Positions 35,367 to 43,459 of a DNA stretch of 64,000 nt are shown one piece after another (position 1 is the first letter of the stretch; every line of letters begins with the position of its first letter). The notes beneath the pieces were generated by a model. The model saw only the letters and a program-made list of their open reading frames with translations, was not told the origin of the DNA and searched no databases. Source of the stretch: a bacterium (GTDB taxonomy: Bacteria > Bacillota > Clostridia > Lachnospirales > Lachnospiraceae). The stretch lies in contig JAMPGX010000001.1 in the NCBI GenBank assembly GCA_023663725.1, forward strand, positions 186,001 through 250,000, given 5' to 3'. A program made the position numbers and the translations under genes.

Positions 35367-36416
35367 TTACTGGAAAAAAGCCTCCACGTCCGTGGCATAG
35401 CACCACTTCGCGGACGTGAATTTGCCGAAAATATACTTGTTGGAGGCGGACTCACACATCGTATACAGCCTGCCATCGACTATCTCGATCTCCTCCGACA
35501 TGGGGGCAATCACACCGTCCTTGAGCAGAGCCGCGCTGTCCAGCGCATATAAGGGCAGCTCCATACCCAGCAGCGCTATATTCCCCTGCAGCTGCAGCCG
35601 TGACTCATCGTACTGATAGATATGAGACTGCGCCGTTCCCCAGGAGGAGGACACATAGATCCGGCCCCCGTCAAAGCACATGCCCTGCGCCAGATCGGGC
35701 AACGTATAGGCCTTGACTGGTACAGGGTCAATACCATACTGCGCCTGTGCGTCCAGCGTATATTCCACCGCCAGAGCCTGCTGATAATCGCCTGCCAGCG
35801 TAGTATATTTGTGGCTCTCCGGCGTCTGATAGTTGGGATTGCGGTAGAACTCGCCAGTCACCAGCCTGTTTCCATCCACCGTCACAAAGGCCGGACCGAT
35901 ATAATCCGTATCCGACACCGCCGTCTGGAATGTCCCTATAGCCGCCACGCTCTCCCCATCCGCCGCATCATAGATACTCTGGCGGGAAAAAACGAGCAGT
36001 CTGCGCTCTCCGCCGTCCGCCACATAGATATAATCGCCATATACGGCAATGCCGCCTGCATGTCCCGTGTAATCCGAGCCGTCTGTCAGCGCCATGCGGA
36101 TTGTCTTGTCGGGCTTCCTTGCCCCCGCAGCAATAATATAGATCGGGGAGGCGACATTGTCCTTCTGATAACCGTCTACCAGAAAACGCTCACTCTGCCC
36201 GTCATAGGCAATTCCCTGCGCCACAAAACCACTGCCGCAGTCTGGGATGATAAAACCGCGCTCCGATGCCTGATAATACGCCCGCACCGGTATCCGAAAA
36301 TACAGCCTTGCGCCAAGCAGCACCAACGCTGCCAACAGCGCCAGCACACCTAAAGTCCACAGCAGATAACTCCACCACTGCTTTTTCTTCATCCTCTTCA
36401 TTGTCCTGTCTGTCAT
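35367..36416 (-). CDS. Membrane-anchored beta-propeller-like protein
   Basis: A 349-residue protein with a basic N-terminus, one membrane helix (about 15-40) and a long extracytoplasmic beta-rich domain of repeated blades (GGIAVYGDYIYVADGGERRLLVF; AQGMCFDGGRIYVSSSWGTAQ; EIEIVDGRLYTMCESASNK). I infer a propeller fold; no catalytic residues can be named. Start ATG at 36416 behind AAGGAG. Probably in one operon with the membrane protein at 34019. Confidence 0.7.
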   Translation of the reverse strand: MTDRTMKRMKKKQWWSYLLWTLGVLALLAALVLLGARLYFRIPVRAYYQASERGFIIPDCGSGFVAQGIAYDGQSERFLVDGYQKDNVASPIYIIAAGARKPDKTIRMALTDGSDYTGHAGGIAVYGDYIYVADGGERRLLVFSRQSIYDAADGESVAAIGTFQTAVSDTDYIGPAFVTVDGNRLVTGEFYRNPNYQTPESHKYTTLAGDYQQALAVEYTLDAQAQYGIDPVPVKAYTLPDLAQGMCFDGGRIYVSSSWGTAQSHIYQYDESRLQLQGNIALLGMELPLYALDSAALLKDGVIAPMSEEIEIVDGRLYTMCESASNKYIFGKFTSAKWCYATDVEAFFQ

Positions 36417-36445
36417 ATTAGCTCCTTACCTAATGATCTGATATT

Positions 36446-36671
36446 AGTTGATTGCGAAACCCTGATTTTATCAGTACCGAATTGTGCATATTGTATATTC
36501 CATAAGTAGGCCCTTTCGAACCGTCGGTACCTAGGGTTGCTAGCAACCCTCGATGCTGTATTTTGGCATCTTATGTACCGCTACGGTGAGAACGGAGCGA
36601 GAGCGTGCCTACGTTGGGATACACAATGTGCACAATGACACTGGCAAAGTAACCGAGTTTCGCAATCGGCT
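36446..36671. mobile_element. Fold-back (MITE-like) structured element, copy 2
   Basis: A 226-bp non-coding element, similar in core to that at 24461-24703, including TCAGTACCGAATTGTGCATA on the left and a right end with TGCACAATGACACTGGCAAA. The stem pairs AGTAGGC/GCCTAC here and AGCAGGC/GCCTGC in copy 1, so the pairing is preserved although the bases changed. It is flanked by an exact 12-bp direct repeat ATGATCTGATAT (36433-36444 and 36672-36683). The hairpins in the middle differ between copies (AGGGTTG..CAACCCT here). Confidence 0.75.
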
Positions 36672-36723
36672 ATGATCTGATATCATCAATCTATGGATTA
36701 ATATGCCCTGATGTCACCAGATC

Positions 36724-37416
36724 TCATACCTCACTGTTGAAACGATATCCAATACCCTTCACCGTCTGGATATATCGTGGACTGCTGGAGTTTTTCTCTA
36801 TCTTCTTTCTCAGACGGCTGACGACTGCTGTGATATTGCAGTCATCACAGTCATAGGGCTCCCCCCATGCCTCCTCGCATATGCTCTTTTTGGTCACAAG
36901 CTTGCCCTGATTTCCCGCGCAGAAAAGCAACAGGCCAAACTCCTTAGGCGACAGAGAAAATGTGCCTTTTTCCGTAGTGACGCTGCGTGCTTCCAGATCA
37001 ATCGCCATACCCTCAAAGCACAGATATTTCATCTCTTCCTCCCCTGTTCTATTCCAGGTATAGCGGCGGAGCAGAGAATGAATGCGGGCGGTCAGCTCCT
37101 CCCGTTCAAAGGGCTTGGACAGGCATTCATCCGCCCCTGCGCGCAGGCCGCGCACTTTGGAAAAGTTGTCGCCATGGGCTGTAAGTATCAGAATAGGCAG
37201 ACTGCTCTCTTCCCTGATCTTTTCCAGCGTCTCAAAGCCGTCCAAGCCCGACATCATCATATCCAGTATGACAAGCTGATAGGCTTTTGTCTGCAACCGT
37301 TCCAGACCACTCCTGCCGCTGTAACTGCAGTCCACCTTGATATTCTCCCCCTGAATTGCGCGCTTGATCATGACGCATAGCTCTCTGTCTTCATCAATAA
37401 CTAAAATGTGCTTCAT
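36724..37416 (-). CDS. OmpR-family response regulator (orphan)
   Basis: A 230-residue response regulator. Receiver domain with phospho-accepting Asp in LVILDMMMSGLDG, acidic DEDRELC and switch TAHGDN and K of SKPF; a winged-helix domain (about 130-228) ending in YIQTVKGIGYRF. No histidine kinase is beside it. Start ATG at 37416 with AAAGG nine bases upstream. Confidence 0.9.
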   Translation of the reverse strand: MKHILVIDEDRELCVMIKRAIQGENIKVDCSYSGRSGLERLQTKAYQLVILDMMMSGLDGFETLEKIREESSLPILILTAHGDNFSKVRGLRAGADECLSKPFEREELTARIHSLLRRYTWNRTGEEEMKYLCFEGMAIDLEARSVTTEKGTFSLSPKEFGLLLFCAGNQGKLVTKKSICEEAWGEPYDCDDCNITAVVSRLRKKIEKNSSSPRYIQTVKGIGYRFNSEV

Positions 37417-37635
37417 TGTCTGCATCCTTTCATCCGTTTTCTCCTGATTATTATAACGCCCCAGAGAGCTTTTTTCAACGTCGCATTTCTCAAGACTGTC
37501 CCTTCACGCTCCGCGGGCAAATTACCAATTGACTTTGCCCATTCCTTATCTTATAATGAAAATGTATCCGGGGAAGACACCCATACCAACAAACGCAGAT
37601 ACAAGAACACAAATACCAATCAGGGGAGGACACCC

Positions 37636-38706
37636 ATGGAAAAAAACAGGCAGACTGTATCCGTTCTGGATGAACAGGATACTGTGATTGGTCATACCTA
37701 TCCAAAAAGAGCAAAAGGACTTGTCAAAAAACGTCGGGCAGAGTTTGTTTCCGACAATGCAATCCGTCTACACAGGCAATGCCCGACATATGAGAATATG
37801 GAGGACAAAGAGATGGATCAAACCAATTTCATAACCGTACACCCCACAGTGTGGCGCAAGAATCCCGATGGAGCCAATAAGACTGTCAGTGACCGCTTTA
37901 TGATCAGCAATCCGCTGTTCGGCGCCGTTGCTAACGCTTCCAGTTTAGTCGAGGTCTTATCTGTCGGCACATGGAACTGGGACAACCCCAGTTATGTCAC
38001 CAATGGCTTTCAGGAGCTTACGCCGAATACAGAATATCACTTTGTGTTCTGGCTGAACGGCGGCGAGAATGACCGCAGCGATGAGACCTGCCAGCTACAG
38101 ATTCTGTTCACCGATGACAATATCACCGCCTCCAACAGAGAGTTTACACAGGGTATGTGTTTCCGCTTAAACCGCGGATATATCAAACCGCTGAAAAAGT
38201 ATAAGGGCTGGGAATACTATGATATACCGTTCACTACAACCCAGGCCAGGTACACTCAATTTCAGTTTGTGGCGGACAGAGCGCCAATGGCGCTGATGGA
38301 CGCTGTTGAGCCTGACTTGTACAGAGATTTACAGGATGTGACCGATCCCTATGAGAAGCGGCGCCCTCAGCGCCACAACATTATTTTCGAGGACGGCTGG
38401 CCGGTGAACAGATGGTATTCCACTGAAAATTTGGCCCAGGGAAAAGGCGATGATGAGGCAGCTGTTAAGGGGTTTCCGTTTGATTCCCAATTCAATTTTA
38501 AGCCGCCTATGTTCAATAACTTTAACTGGTCTGGCCTGACGGAGGATATCGCCAGTGAAGTCATGGACAATCTGGACTTGGATGAACTACAGGAGAATAT
38601 GGGAGAAGAAATCAGGGAGTCCATTTTAGAACAGCTGAACATAGATTCCTTGCGCAATGAGATTATGGAATCTGTCAGAAGATCCCTGTTACATCCATCT
38701 AACTAA
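37636..38706 (+). CDS. Conserved hypothetical protein with KRAKGLVKKRRAEFV N-terminal motif
   Basis: A 356-residue protein. The first 40 residues (VLDEQDTVIGHTYPKRAKGL and VKKRRAEFVSDNAIRLH) form a small motif seen at the N-terminus of many Clostridia proteins. The middle is beta-rich (HFVFWLNGGEND, YYDIPFTTTQARYTQFQFVAD), and the last 50 residues are acidic repeats (MDNLDLDELQENMGEEI RESILEQLNIDSL). No catalytic motif. Start ATG at 37636 behind GGGGAGG. Confidence 0.7.
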   Translation: MEKNRQTVSVLDEQDTVIGHTYPKRAKGLVKKRRAEFVSDNAIRLHRQCPTYENMEDKEMDQTNFITVHPTVWRKNPDGANKTVSDRFMISNPLFGAVANASSLVEVLSVGTWNWDNPSYVTNGFQELTPNTEYHFVFWLNGGENDRSDETCQLQILFTDDNITASNREFTQGMCFRLNRGYIKPLKKYKGWEYYDIPFTTTQARYTQFQFVADRAPMALMDAVEPDLYRDLQDVTDPYEKRRPQRHNIIFEDGWPVNRWYSTENLAQGKGDDEAAVKGFPFDSQFNFKPPMFNNFNWSGLTEDIASEVMDNLDLDELQENMGEEIRESILEQLNIDSLRNEIMESVRRSLLHPSN

Positions 38707-38714
38707 GCAATAGC

Positions 38715-38753
38715 GTACAGCCCCCATTCCCACAAAGGGAATGAGGGCTGTAC
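38715..38753. terminator. Bidirectional terminator hairpin
   Basis: Stem GTACAGCCC..CATTCCC with its complement around ACAAA, between convergent genes (ends at 38706 and 38759). Confidence 0.7.
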
Positions 38754-38758
38754 TTATC

Positions 38759-39574
38759 TTATACTGTAAAATCAAACCGTCCGCCATGAACCTGCCGCTC
38801 CTGCGCAGGTACCTCGTCCCAGTTTACATTCTGGATATTCCTGAGCAGTTCATCCACACTCGAACCAGTGACATGCACGCGCTGTACCGTTTGTGTTGCT
38901 GTTCCATCCTGTGAAGCCAGCTTTTCAGCGGCCAGGCGCTCGGCCTCCTTCTTCTCATCAGTTCGCTCCTGTGCCTTTTTCGCTGCGGCCTTCTGATCGG
39001 CTTTCTTTTTCTCCGCTTTCTTGGCCAGCCGAGTCTCGAATTCTTTCTGTGCTTTCGCTCGGTTCACCGCCTGCTTCTCATGAAGCTTGGTATTCGCCCT
39101 CTCGATATCCGCATAGAACTGCTTCACGCCATAGGGGTCGATGGACACTCCCAGATGCAGCACGTCCCCCTCATCCAGCTGAATCTTCTCCTTCATCTCC
39201 TTCATCTGCTCTACAGCATCATCCAACTGATCGGTGTACTGCTTGCGCACTTCGGGGTCCGCCGCCATCTCCTCCAACTCGTCGGGATCAAGCAACACGC
39301 CAAACTCCTTGGCGCTTCTGGACAGATAGGAGGACGCCTCCTCCTCTGAGTCGTACTTGGCGACAATGAAATCCATGTCGCGGTACTGCTTCTGCAGATC
39401 TTTTAACAGGGCCTTAGCCGCATCGCTGAGCTCATTTGTGTTAGTCTTTCTGACATTTCCGCCGCGCTGCGTGCTGCCTGCCCTGTCCGTCTTGGTCTGC
39501 TCCCTTTTCCTCTGGACAGCGCCGCTCATGTAGCTGGTCTGCTGATAAGCGCCGTAGCCATTTACTTTGCTCAT
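38759..39574 (-). CDS. DUF6033-like protein
   Basis: A 271-residue soluble protein, start ATG at 39574 behind GAGG. N-terminal part: SKVNGYGAYQQTSY; then LSDAAKALLKDLQKQYRDMDFIVAKYDSEEEA, SSYLSRSAKEFGVLLDPDELEEMA (typical of the DUF6033 family), and a Lys/Ala-rich coiled segment (about 185-235). Often annotated as a hypothetical protein in Lachnospiraceae. Function not known. Confidence 0.72.
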   Translation of the reverse strand: MSKVNGYGAYQQTSYMSGAVQRKREQTKTDRAGSTQRGGNVRKTNTNELSDAAKALLKDLQKQYRDMDFIVAKYDSEEEASSYLSRSAKEFGVLLDPDELEEMAADPEVRKQYTDQLDDAVEQMKEMKEKIQLDEGDVLHLGVSIDPYGVKQFYADIERANTKLHEKQAVNRAKAQKEFETRLAKKAEKKKADQKAAAKKAQERTDEKKEAERLAAEKLASQDGTATQTVQRVHVTGSSVDELLRNIQNVNWDEVPAQERQVHGGRFDFTV

Positions 39575-39762
39575 ACTTCCTCTTTTCTGCGCCGCTTTGA
39601 TCTTCAGACTCGCGAATGCGGCGCCGACGCAAGTCTGAGGAGAACCGCCTTGAAGCGTACAGTCCGTTCTCCTGCACTCCATTGCCATTTATCGTAAATC
39701 CATTTACGATCAGATGATTAAAAAAATAATTACTTTATCTCATATATCGGCATACTCCGTAG

Positions 39763-39795
39763 AAAAATTTACCATGGGCAGGAGCTGTCCATGGT
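39763..39795 (-). terminator. Terminator after the GNAT gene
   Basis: Stem ACCATGG with CCATGGT, followed on the minus strand by AAATTTTTCT. Confidence 0.65.
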
Positions 39796-39810
39796 CGTTT
39801 GATGCTATCC

Positions 39811-40398
39811 CTACTTATTAGAACGGTTTCTATACTGTCCGCCTTTTCCCGTGACGCTCTCCCTGTATTTCTGCGTGTTGGAATCCTTAATAACCCCCAT
39901 ACACAGGCAGAAAACCAGTCCGATGGCAAAGCCTAACCACACATTGTTTAAGACAATTCCCAGAATCATACCCACTATTATCCCCACAACAACATATACA
40001 CCTGTCCATACCGTTTTCGCTTTGACAATGGAATATGTCTCCACATTACCCTCTTTGCCGCGAAATACAAATCCCGCCTTTTGAAGCGCATTCACACCCT
40101 TGTCGTTTTCATGCTCCACATGGGAGATAACTTCGTATATGTTTCTGTGCAGAAATGCCCAGTTTACCATCATTTTGATTACTTCCGTACCGAGCCCCCG
40201 ATTCCTGTATCTCTGCGCAAGCTCCACCTTAAGAGGAATGGCGCCCAGAAGCTTCTCCCCTGCAAAGGACGCCGTCCCAATTTGTTCTTTCTCTCCCTTC
40301 CTGAAGGCAACAATCCAATCGGACTCCCACAGATCCTCCTCGTTCGACGGTGTAATTGTTATTGTATCGGATTTCAGCCAAAAATTGTTTTTCTTCAT
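39811..40398 (-). CDS. GNAT acetyltransferase with C-terminal membrane domain
   Basis: A 195-residue protein. Residues about 1-125 form a GNAT N-acetyltransferase: acetyl-CoA loop QRYRNRGLGTEVIK and NDKGVNALQKAGFVFRG. Residues about 130-175 are two membrane helices (VWTGVYVVVGIIVGMILG; LGFAIGLVFCLCMGV). A GNAT tethered to the membrane is unusual. Start ATG at 40398 behind GGAGG. Confidence 0.82.
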   Translation of the reverse strand: MKKNNFWLKSDTITITPSNEEDLWESDWIVAFRKGEKEQIGTASFAGEKLLGAIPLKVELAQRYRNRGLGTEVIKMMVNWAFLHRNIYEVISHVEHENDKGVNALQKAGFVFRGKEGNVETYSIVKAKTVWTGVYVVVGIIVGMILGIVLNNVWLGFAIGLVFCLCMGVIKDSNTQKYRESVTGKGGQYRNRSNK

Positions 40399-40566
40399 AT
40401 CGCCCTCCGCACCTCTTTTTCTATTCCCATTATAACTCAAGGCACCGCACATGGAAAGGTTTTTTTAGTAGCTACAGGCTTGACATACTCCCTTCGAAAA
40501 AACGAGTTGCCGCCCTCATTTTTTTCATTCTAAGTAGCCGTCTATTTTAGCGACGGGCACATTTCG

Positions 40567-41031
40567 CTATGGATTCAATTGGAGTTCCAGCAGTTTAACT
40601 ACCTTGTTGCATATGTTCATACGATGCTGATGAGCGCCATAAATACCCAGAATATATATCACTACATAGCATAGCAGATGTATCATATTCCCCCTAAAGG
40701 CACTTATGCCTATGCACATCCCCAAAAACAGATGCCACCATATCAATACACACCAAACTCCCCACGTTTTGCTGTAAAATACATTACAGCTACAGCCTTC
40801 CCCTTTTTCAAGTACTTTCATATGAATGCGTGGAGACAGCATGTCATGCCTTCCAATTGATAGGTAGCAAAAAGAAATTGTATTTTCATTATACTCTGCT
40901 CGACACAGCTTTTTCCCTGCTGTAAAAATATTGAAAAATTGATCCTCTAGCACAATATCTCTTACTTTTTCCTCTATTTCAGCTTTCTGCAGATTTGTAT
41001 TGATTTTCTCTATGTAATACTGCTTTGACAA
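40567..41031 (-). CDS. Small membrane protein of unknown function
   Basis: A 154-residue protein with a soluble N-terminal half and two C-terminal hydrophobic helices (VWCVLIWWHLFLGMCIG; IHLLCYVVIYILGIYGA). It starts with a TTG at 41031, immediately after the stop of the upstream gene at 41032, behind GGAGG. Probably translated with its neighbour. No family. Confidence 0.6.
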   Translation of the reverse strand: MSKQYYIEKINTNLQKAEIEEKVRDIVLEDQFFNIFTAGKKLCRAEYNENTISFCYLSIGRHDMLSPRIHMKVLEKGEGCSCNVFYSKTWGVWCVLIWWHLFLGMCIGISAFRGNMIHLLCYVVIYILGIYGAHQHRMNICNKVVKLLELQLNP

Positions 41032-41490
41032 TTATTTCTCCTCCACTTCAATCACCTTCATTTGCGGCAGCAATCTACTGCTCATGACGGCATTTCCGCC
41101 ATATTCCCCAACAAATTCGATCATGATATTCCTTATGGTTGAATTCCCTTTAATGATTATCGTATTGCTGCCATCTTCCACAAAAAAGGCTTCCAGATGA
41201 TTCTCCTTTAACAGTCCCATATCTACTTCTTCCTGAAAGTCACCCAGAATACGAACTGTCTTGTCATCACCGCTCCTGTTTCTCAGTGACACGATGCAGT
41301 ATATATGCACTTCCTGATCTATCACCTCAAACTCATCCAAATAGCTTTCATCCGCAATGACAGTCACTTTACTTCTGGAGGCAATAAACACACAGCCTCC
41401 GATTATTACCGCTGTGCCTAACAAAATAGCGCTGATGATTGTGTATGCTCTCTTATTTTTTGCGAAGATATGCCTCAACAATATTCCCAC
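41032..41490 (-). CDS. Small membrane-anchored protein of unknown function
   Basis: A protein of about 150 residues: one N-terminal helix (about 15-38) and an extracytoplasmic beta-rich domain (VTVIADESYLDEFEVIDQE to MKVIEVEEK). Start uncertain: GTG at 41490 or, better placed after AAGGTGG, a TTG at 41481. Coupled to the next gene with zero spacing. Function unknown. Confidence 0.55.
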   Translation of the reverse strand: MGILLRHIFAKNKRAYTIISAILLGTAVIIGGCVFIASRSKVTVIADESYLDEFEVIDQEVHIYCIVSLRNRSGDDKTVRILGDFQEEVDMGLLKENHLEAFFVEDGSNTIIIKGNSTIRNIMIEFVGEYGGNAVMSSRLLPQMKVIEVEEK

Positions 41491-41562
41491 CTTCCTGACT
41501 TTCCCGCCGTCAGATTGTTATTTGCCAGCGATATTCGCATGTGCTCTTCTCTATGTCAAATG

Positions 41563-42036
41563 CTATGCTTCGTCCCAGCTATACGATTCCAGGTCATACA
41601 AGAGGTGGAGATGATATCCCTTTTGCTCAAGTCTTTTTACCAATACCTGCATACCTGAAATCCACATCTCATCATGTTCCGCATAGGCCTGCGCCAAATA
41701 TCTGTTTAGATAGTGCTCAATCACTTGTGGATTAATCGTTTCCAATAGAGCGATTGTCTGATGAAAGGTCGGCCAATTTTCATCCTGCAGCAACTCAAAT
41801 AAGACATCAATTCCCCTGATTTTATCTTCCTCGGGCATTTTTTCCAATATATAAAGAAAATTCAACCAACAGAATTTAGACGAGCACTTTAATACATCAA
41901 AGTATTCATTCAAATCAATACTTTTGTCAGCGACGATGATCTGTGCTATCGTTTCAATCGCTTCGTCACTGATATCTCTATCGTGATATATATCGTATTC
42001 GTCTTGTTTTAACAACTCGTCAATCCTGATAGCCAT
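41563..42036 (-). CDS. Helical repeat protein, DUF5071-like
   Basis: A 157-residue soluble protein, start ATG at 42036 behind GGAGGTG. The block VLFELLQDENWPTFHQTIALL resembles the DUF5071 family, found in several immunity-like proteins near toxin loci; the assignment is tentative. Its neighbours toward the CRISPR array are toxin-locus relics, which supports an immunity-type origin. Confidence 0.5.
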   Translation of the reverse strand: MAIRIDELLKQDEYDIYHDRDISDEAIETIAQIIVADKSIDLNEYFDVLKCSSKFCWLNFLYILEKMPEEDKIRGIDVLFELLQDENWPTFHQTIALLETINPQVIEHYLNRYLAQAYAEHDEMWISGMQVLVKRLEQKGYHLHLLYDLESYSWDEA

Positions 42037-42687
42037 CACGGGCACCTCCACAAATCTCAACGAAAGTATTTTCTGTCTCTTATTCAATATCATTTGTGAC
42101 GCCCGGCAATCCTCTTGATCTTCTCCATAGGTAACACCACTATGACAATAGGACGACCTGCTCAAAAACTGCTGTTATCTGCTGCTCTCTAAACTGAATC
42201 CCCTCACTCCAGACGGAAAACCCTTCCACTGTACGCCACTCTATTTCTGATATTTTTATTTTATACTATTTATAAAGAAATCGTCAACGATTTCTTCCCT
42301 TTTTCCATGCATCTGTATGTAGTGACTACTTTTCTATTTATTATACCAATTTATATACTACTGTTTTCATAAATCCGATCATATCTGTTTTAAGATATTT
42401 TCCTCTGAACTGTTAGGAATTTACAGCTTTCCAAAAAGCGCTAGGCACTCGTCTCAAAGAACTTTTTTATCGAACTATTAATTTAGGATGAACTCGACAA
42501 GCATATGTAAAATATATGGCGTTTGAAAGCTTATGATTGAAAAAAATCATCTTGAGATATGTATCATGTATCTATTCAAGGTGATTTCTCTCCAATTGTA
42601 TAGGGCTGACTTCTTATGAAAAATCCGTATGTAAGTTTCCTCCTGTTACTGCGTTTTGAGAGTAGGTGTAGTTGGCAAAGAAAACAT
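42037..42687. other. 650-bp AT-rich stretch with no gene
   Basis: No believable coding frame. One perfect hairpin, AAGAAATCG-TCAA-CGATTTCTT (42275-42296), precedes CCCTTTTT on the plus strand. I see no promoter, repeat or RNA I can name. Confidence 0.5.
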
Positions 42688-42706
42688 ATTTCAATCCACA
42701 TTCCGG
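42688..42706. repeat. CRISPR-repeat-like fragment outside the array
   Basis: ATTTCAATCCACATTCCGG matches the array repeat at 17 of 19 positions from the repeat's first base, in the same orientation. It sits exactly where the homology of the neighbouring DUF7694-type pseudogene breaks off. It is about 750 bp beyond the leader-distal end of the array. Confidence 0.5.
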
Positions 42707-42990
42707 CTTTGTCAATCAATCTATCCTCTCTCGGAAATACTTCTATTGCAGTCCGCTTTCTTCCTGCTAAGTCATTCTTGATTTTCTGCTTTTCAGACCA
42801 AGAAATATCCATTGCCTCTATTTCTTATACTTCTTATACGGAAATGTTCCACAACGCCAATATCCGTCTTGACTAGGCGTATCATTATGATATATTTTCT
42901 GTCAAGTCGATAGCACCCGTCTGAATCTCCGCACCAACCGTCACCATATTTTATATCTTTTGGCGATAATTCTCTTATCCATTTGCTCAT
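42699..42990 (-). pseudogene. DUF7694-type gene, frameshifted and truncated
   Basis: N-terminal frame MSKWIRELSPKDIKYGDGWC.. to ..GVVEHFRIRSIRN; a one-base insertion near 42831 then moves the homology to the frame EAMDISWSEKQKIKND..TAIEVFPREDRLIDKAGM. The usual continuation of the family (tyr/his-Leu-Trp) is missing, because at 42699 the sequence becomes CRISPR-repeat-like. It is an inactivated gene. Confidence 0.65.
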
Positions 42991-43043
42991 GTTCCCTACC
43001 TTCTACCACAATTTTACAGCAGATTCGATAAGAATTGTACAAA

Positions 43044-43235
43044 TTATAATTTATCGAGAATCGCTTCACATATCTTTCCTTTATCAGTGATTGTATAATC
43101 TGCATCAAACCCTGACTTTTGAAGCTTTTCAGAAACAATATTTTCAATTTCCACAAGCATATCATCAGATAAATTTTCAAAATCCACATCAATACCTAAC
43201 GATTTCATAAAATCTATCTCCGTTTTATTAAACAT
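43044..43235 (-). CDS. Small acidic protein, possible immunity-locus partner
   Basis: A 63-residue protein (MFNKTEIDFMKSLGI DVDFENLSDDM.. ending EAILDKL). It starts two bases after the stop of the toxin-relic frame at 43238. Such small acidic proteins are often encoded next to contact-dependent or secreted polymorphic toxins. Function not proven; may no longer be expressed since its upstream partner is broken. Confidence 0.55.
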   Translation of the reverse strand: MFNKTEIDFMKSLGIDVDFENLSDDMLVEIENIVSEKLQKSGFDADYTITDKGKICEAILDKL

Positions 43236-43237
43236 TA

Positions 43238-43459
43238 TTAATCCTCTCTTTTCTCATATTTTCTTTTGGTAGCGCTTCCGTTCTTCCAGACTGTAATAAC
43301 ATTTCCAGTATCTGGATTTATATTTACAGTGGCGTTTTCGCCTATAAACCTCTGGCTCTTTCTTCCATTATCATCAATCAAAACATCCCGAATATCTAAT
43401 GGATTTTTCGAAGCATTGATAGTGACTCTGGTTTTGGAGTTTCTTCATGTCTCGGTTCC
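43238..43459 (-). pseudogene. C-terminal remnant of a polymorphic toxin domain
   Basis: Read on the minus strand, the frame KTRVTINASKNPLDIR..NINPDTGNVITVWKNG SATKRKYEK matches the end of secreted toxin C-terminal nuclease-like domains (a pattern ending in I-T-V-W-K...KYE). One base has been lost near 43430: the upstream codons EPRHEETPK are in a different frame. The rest of the gene is gone; the CRISPR array begins directly upstream. Confidence 0.55.

Noticed and set aside
36449-36690. The fold-back elements as attenuators or riboswitches of the adjacent genes.
   Set aside because: They lie in different contexts, next to unrelated genes, and copy 2 has exact flanking duplications; insertion is a simpler reading.
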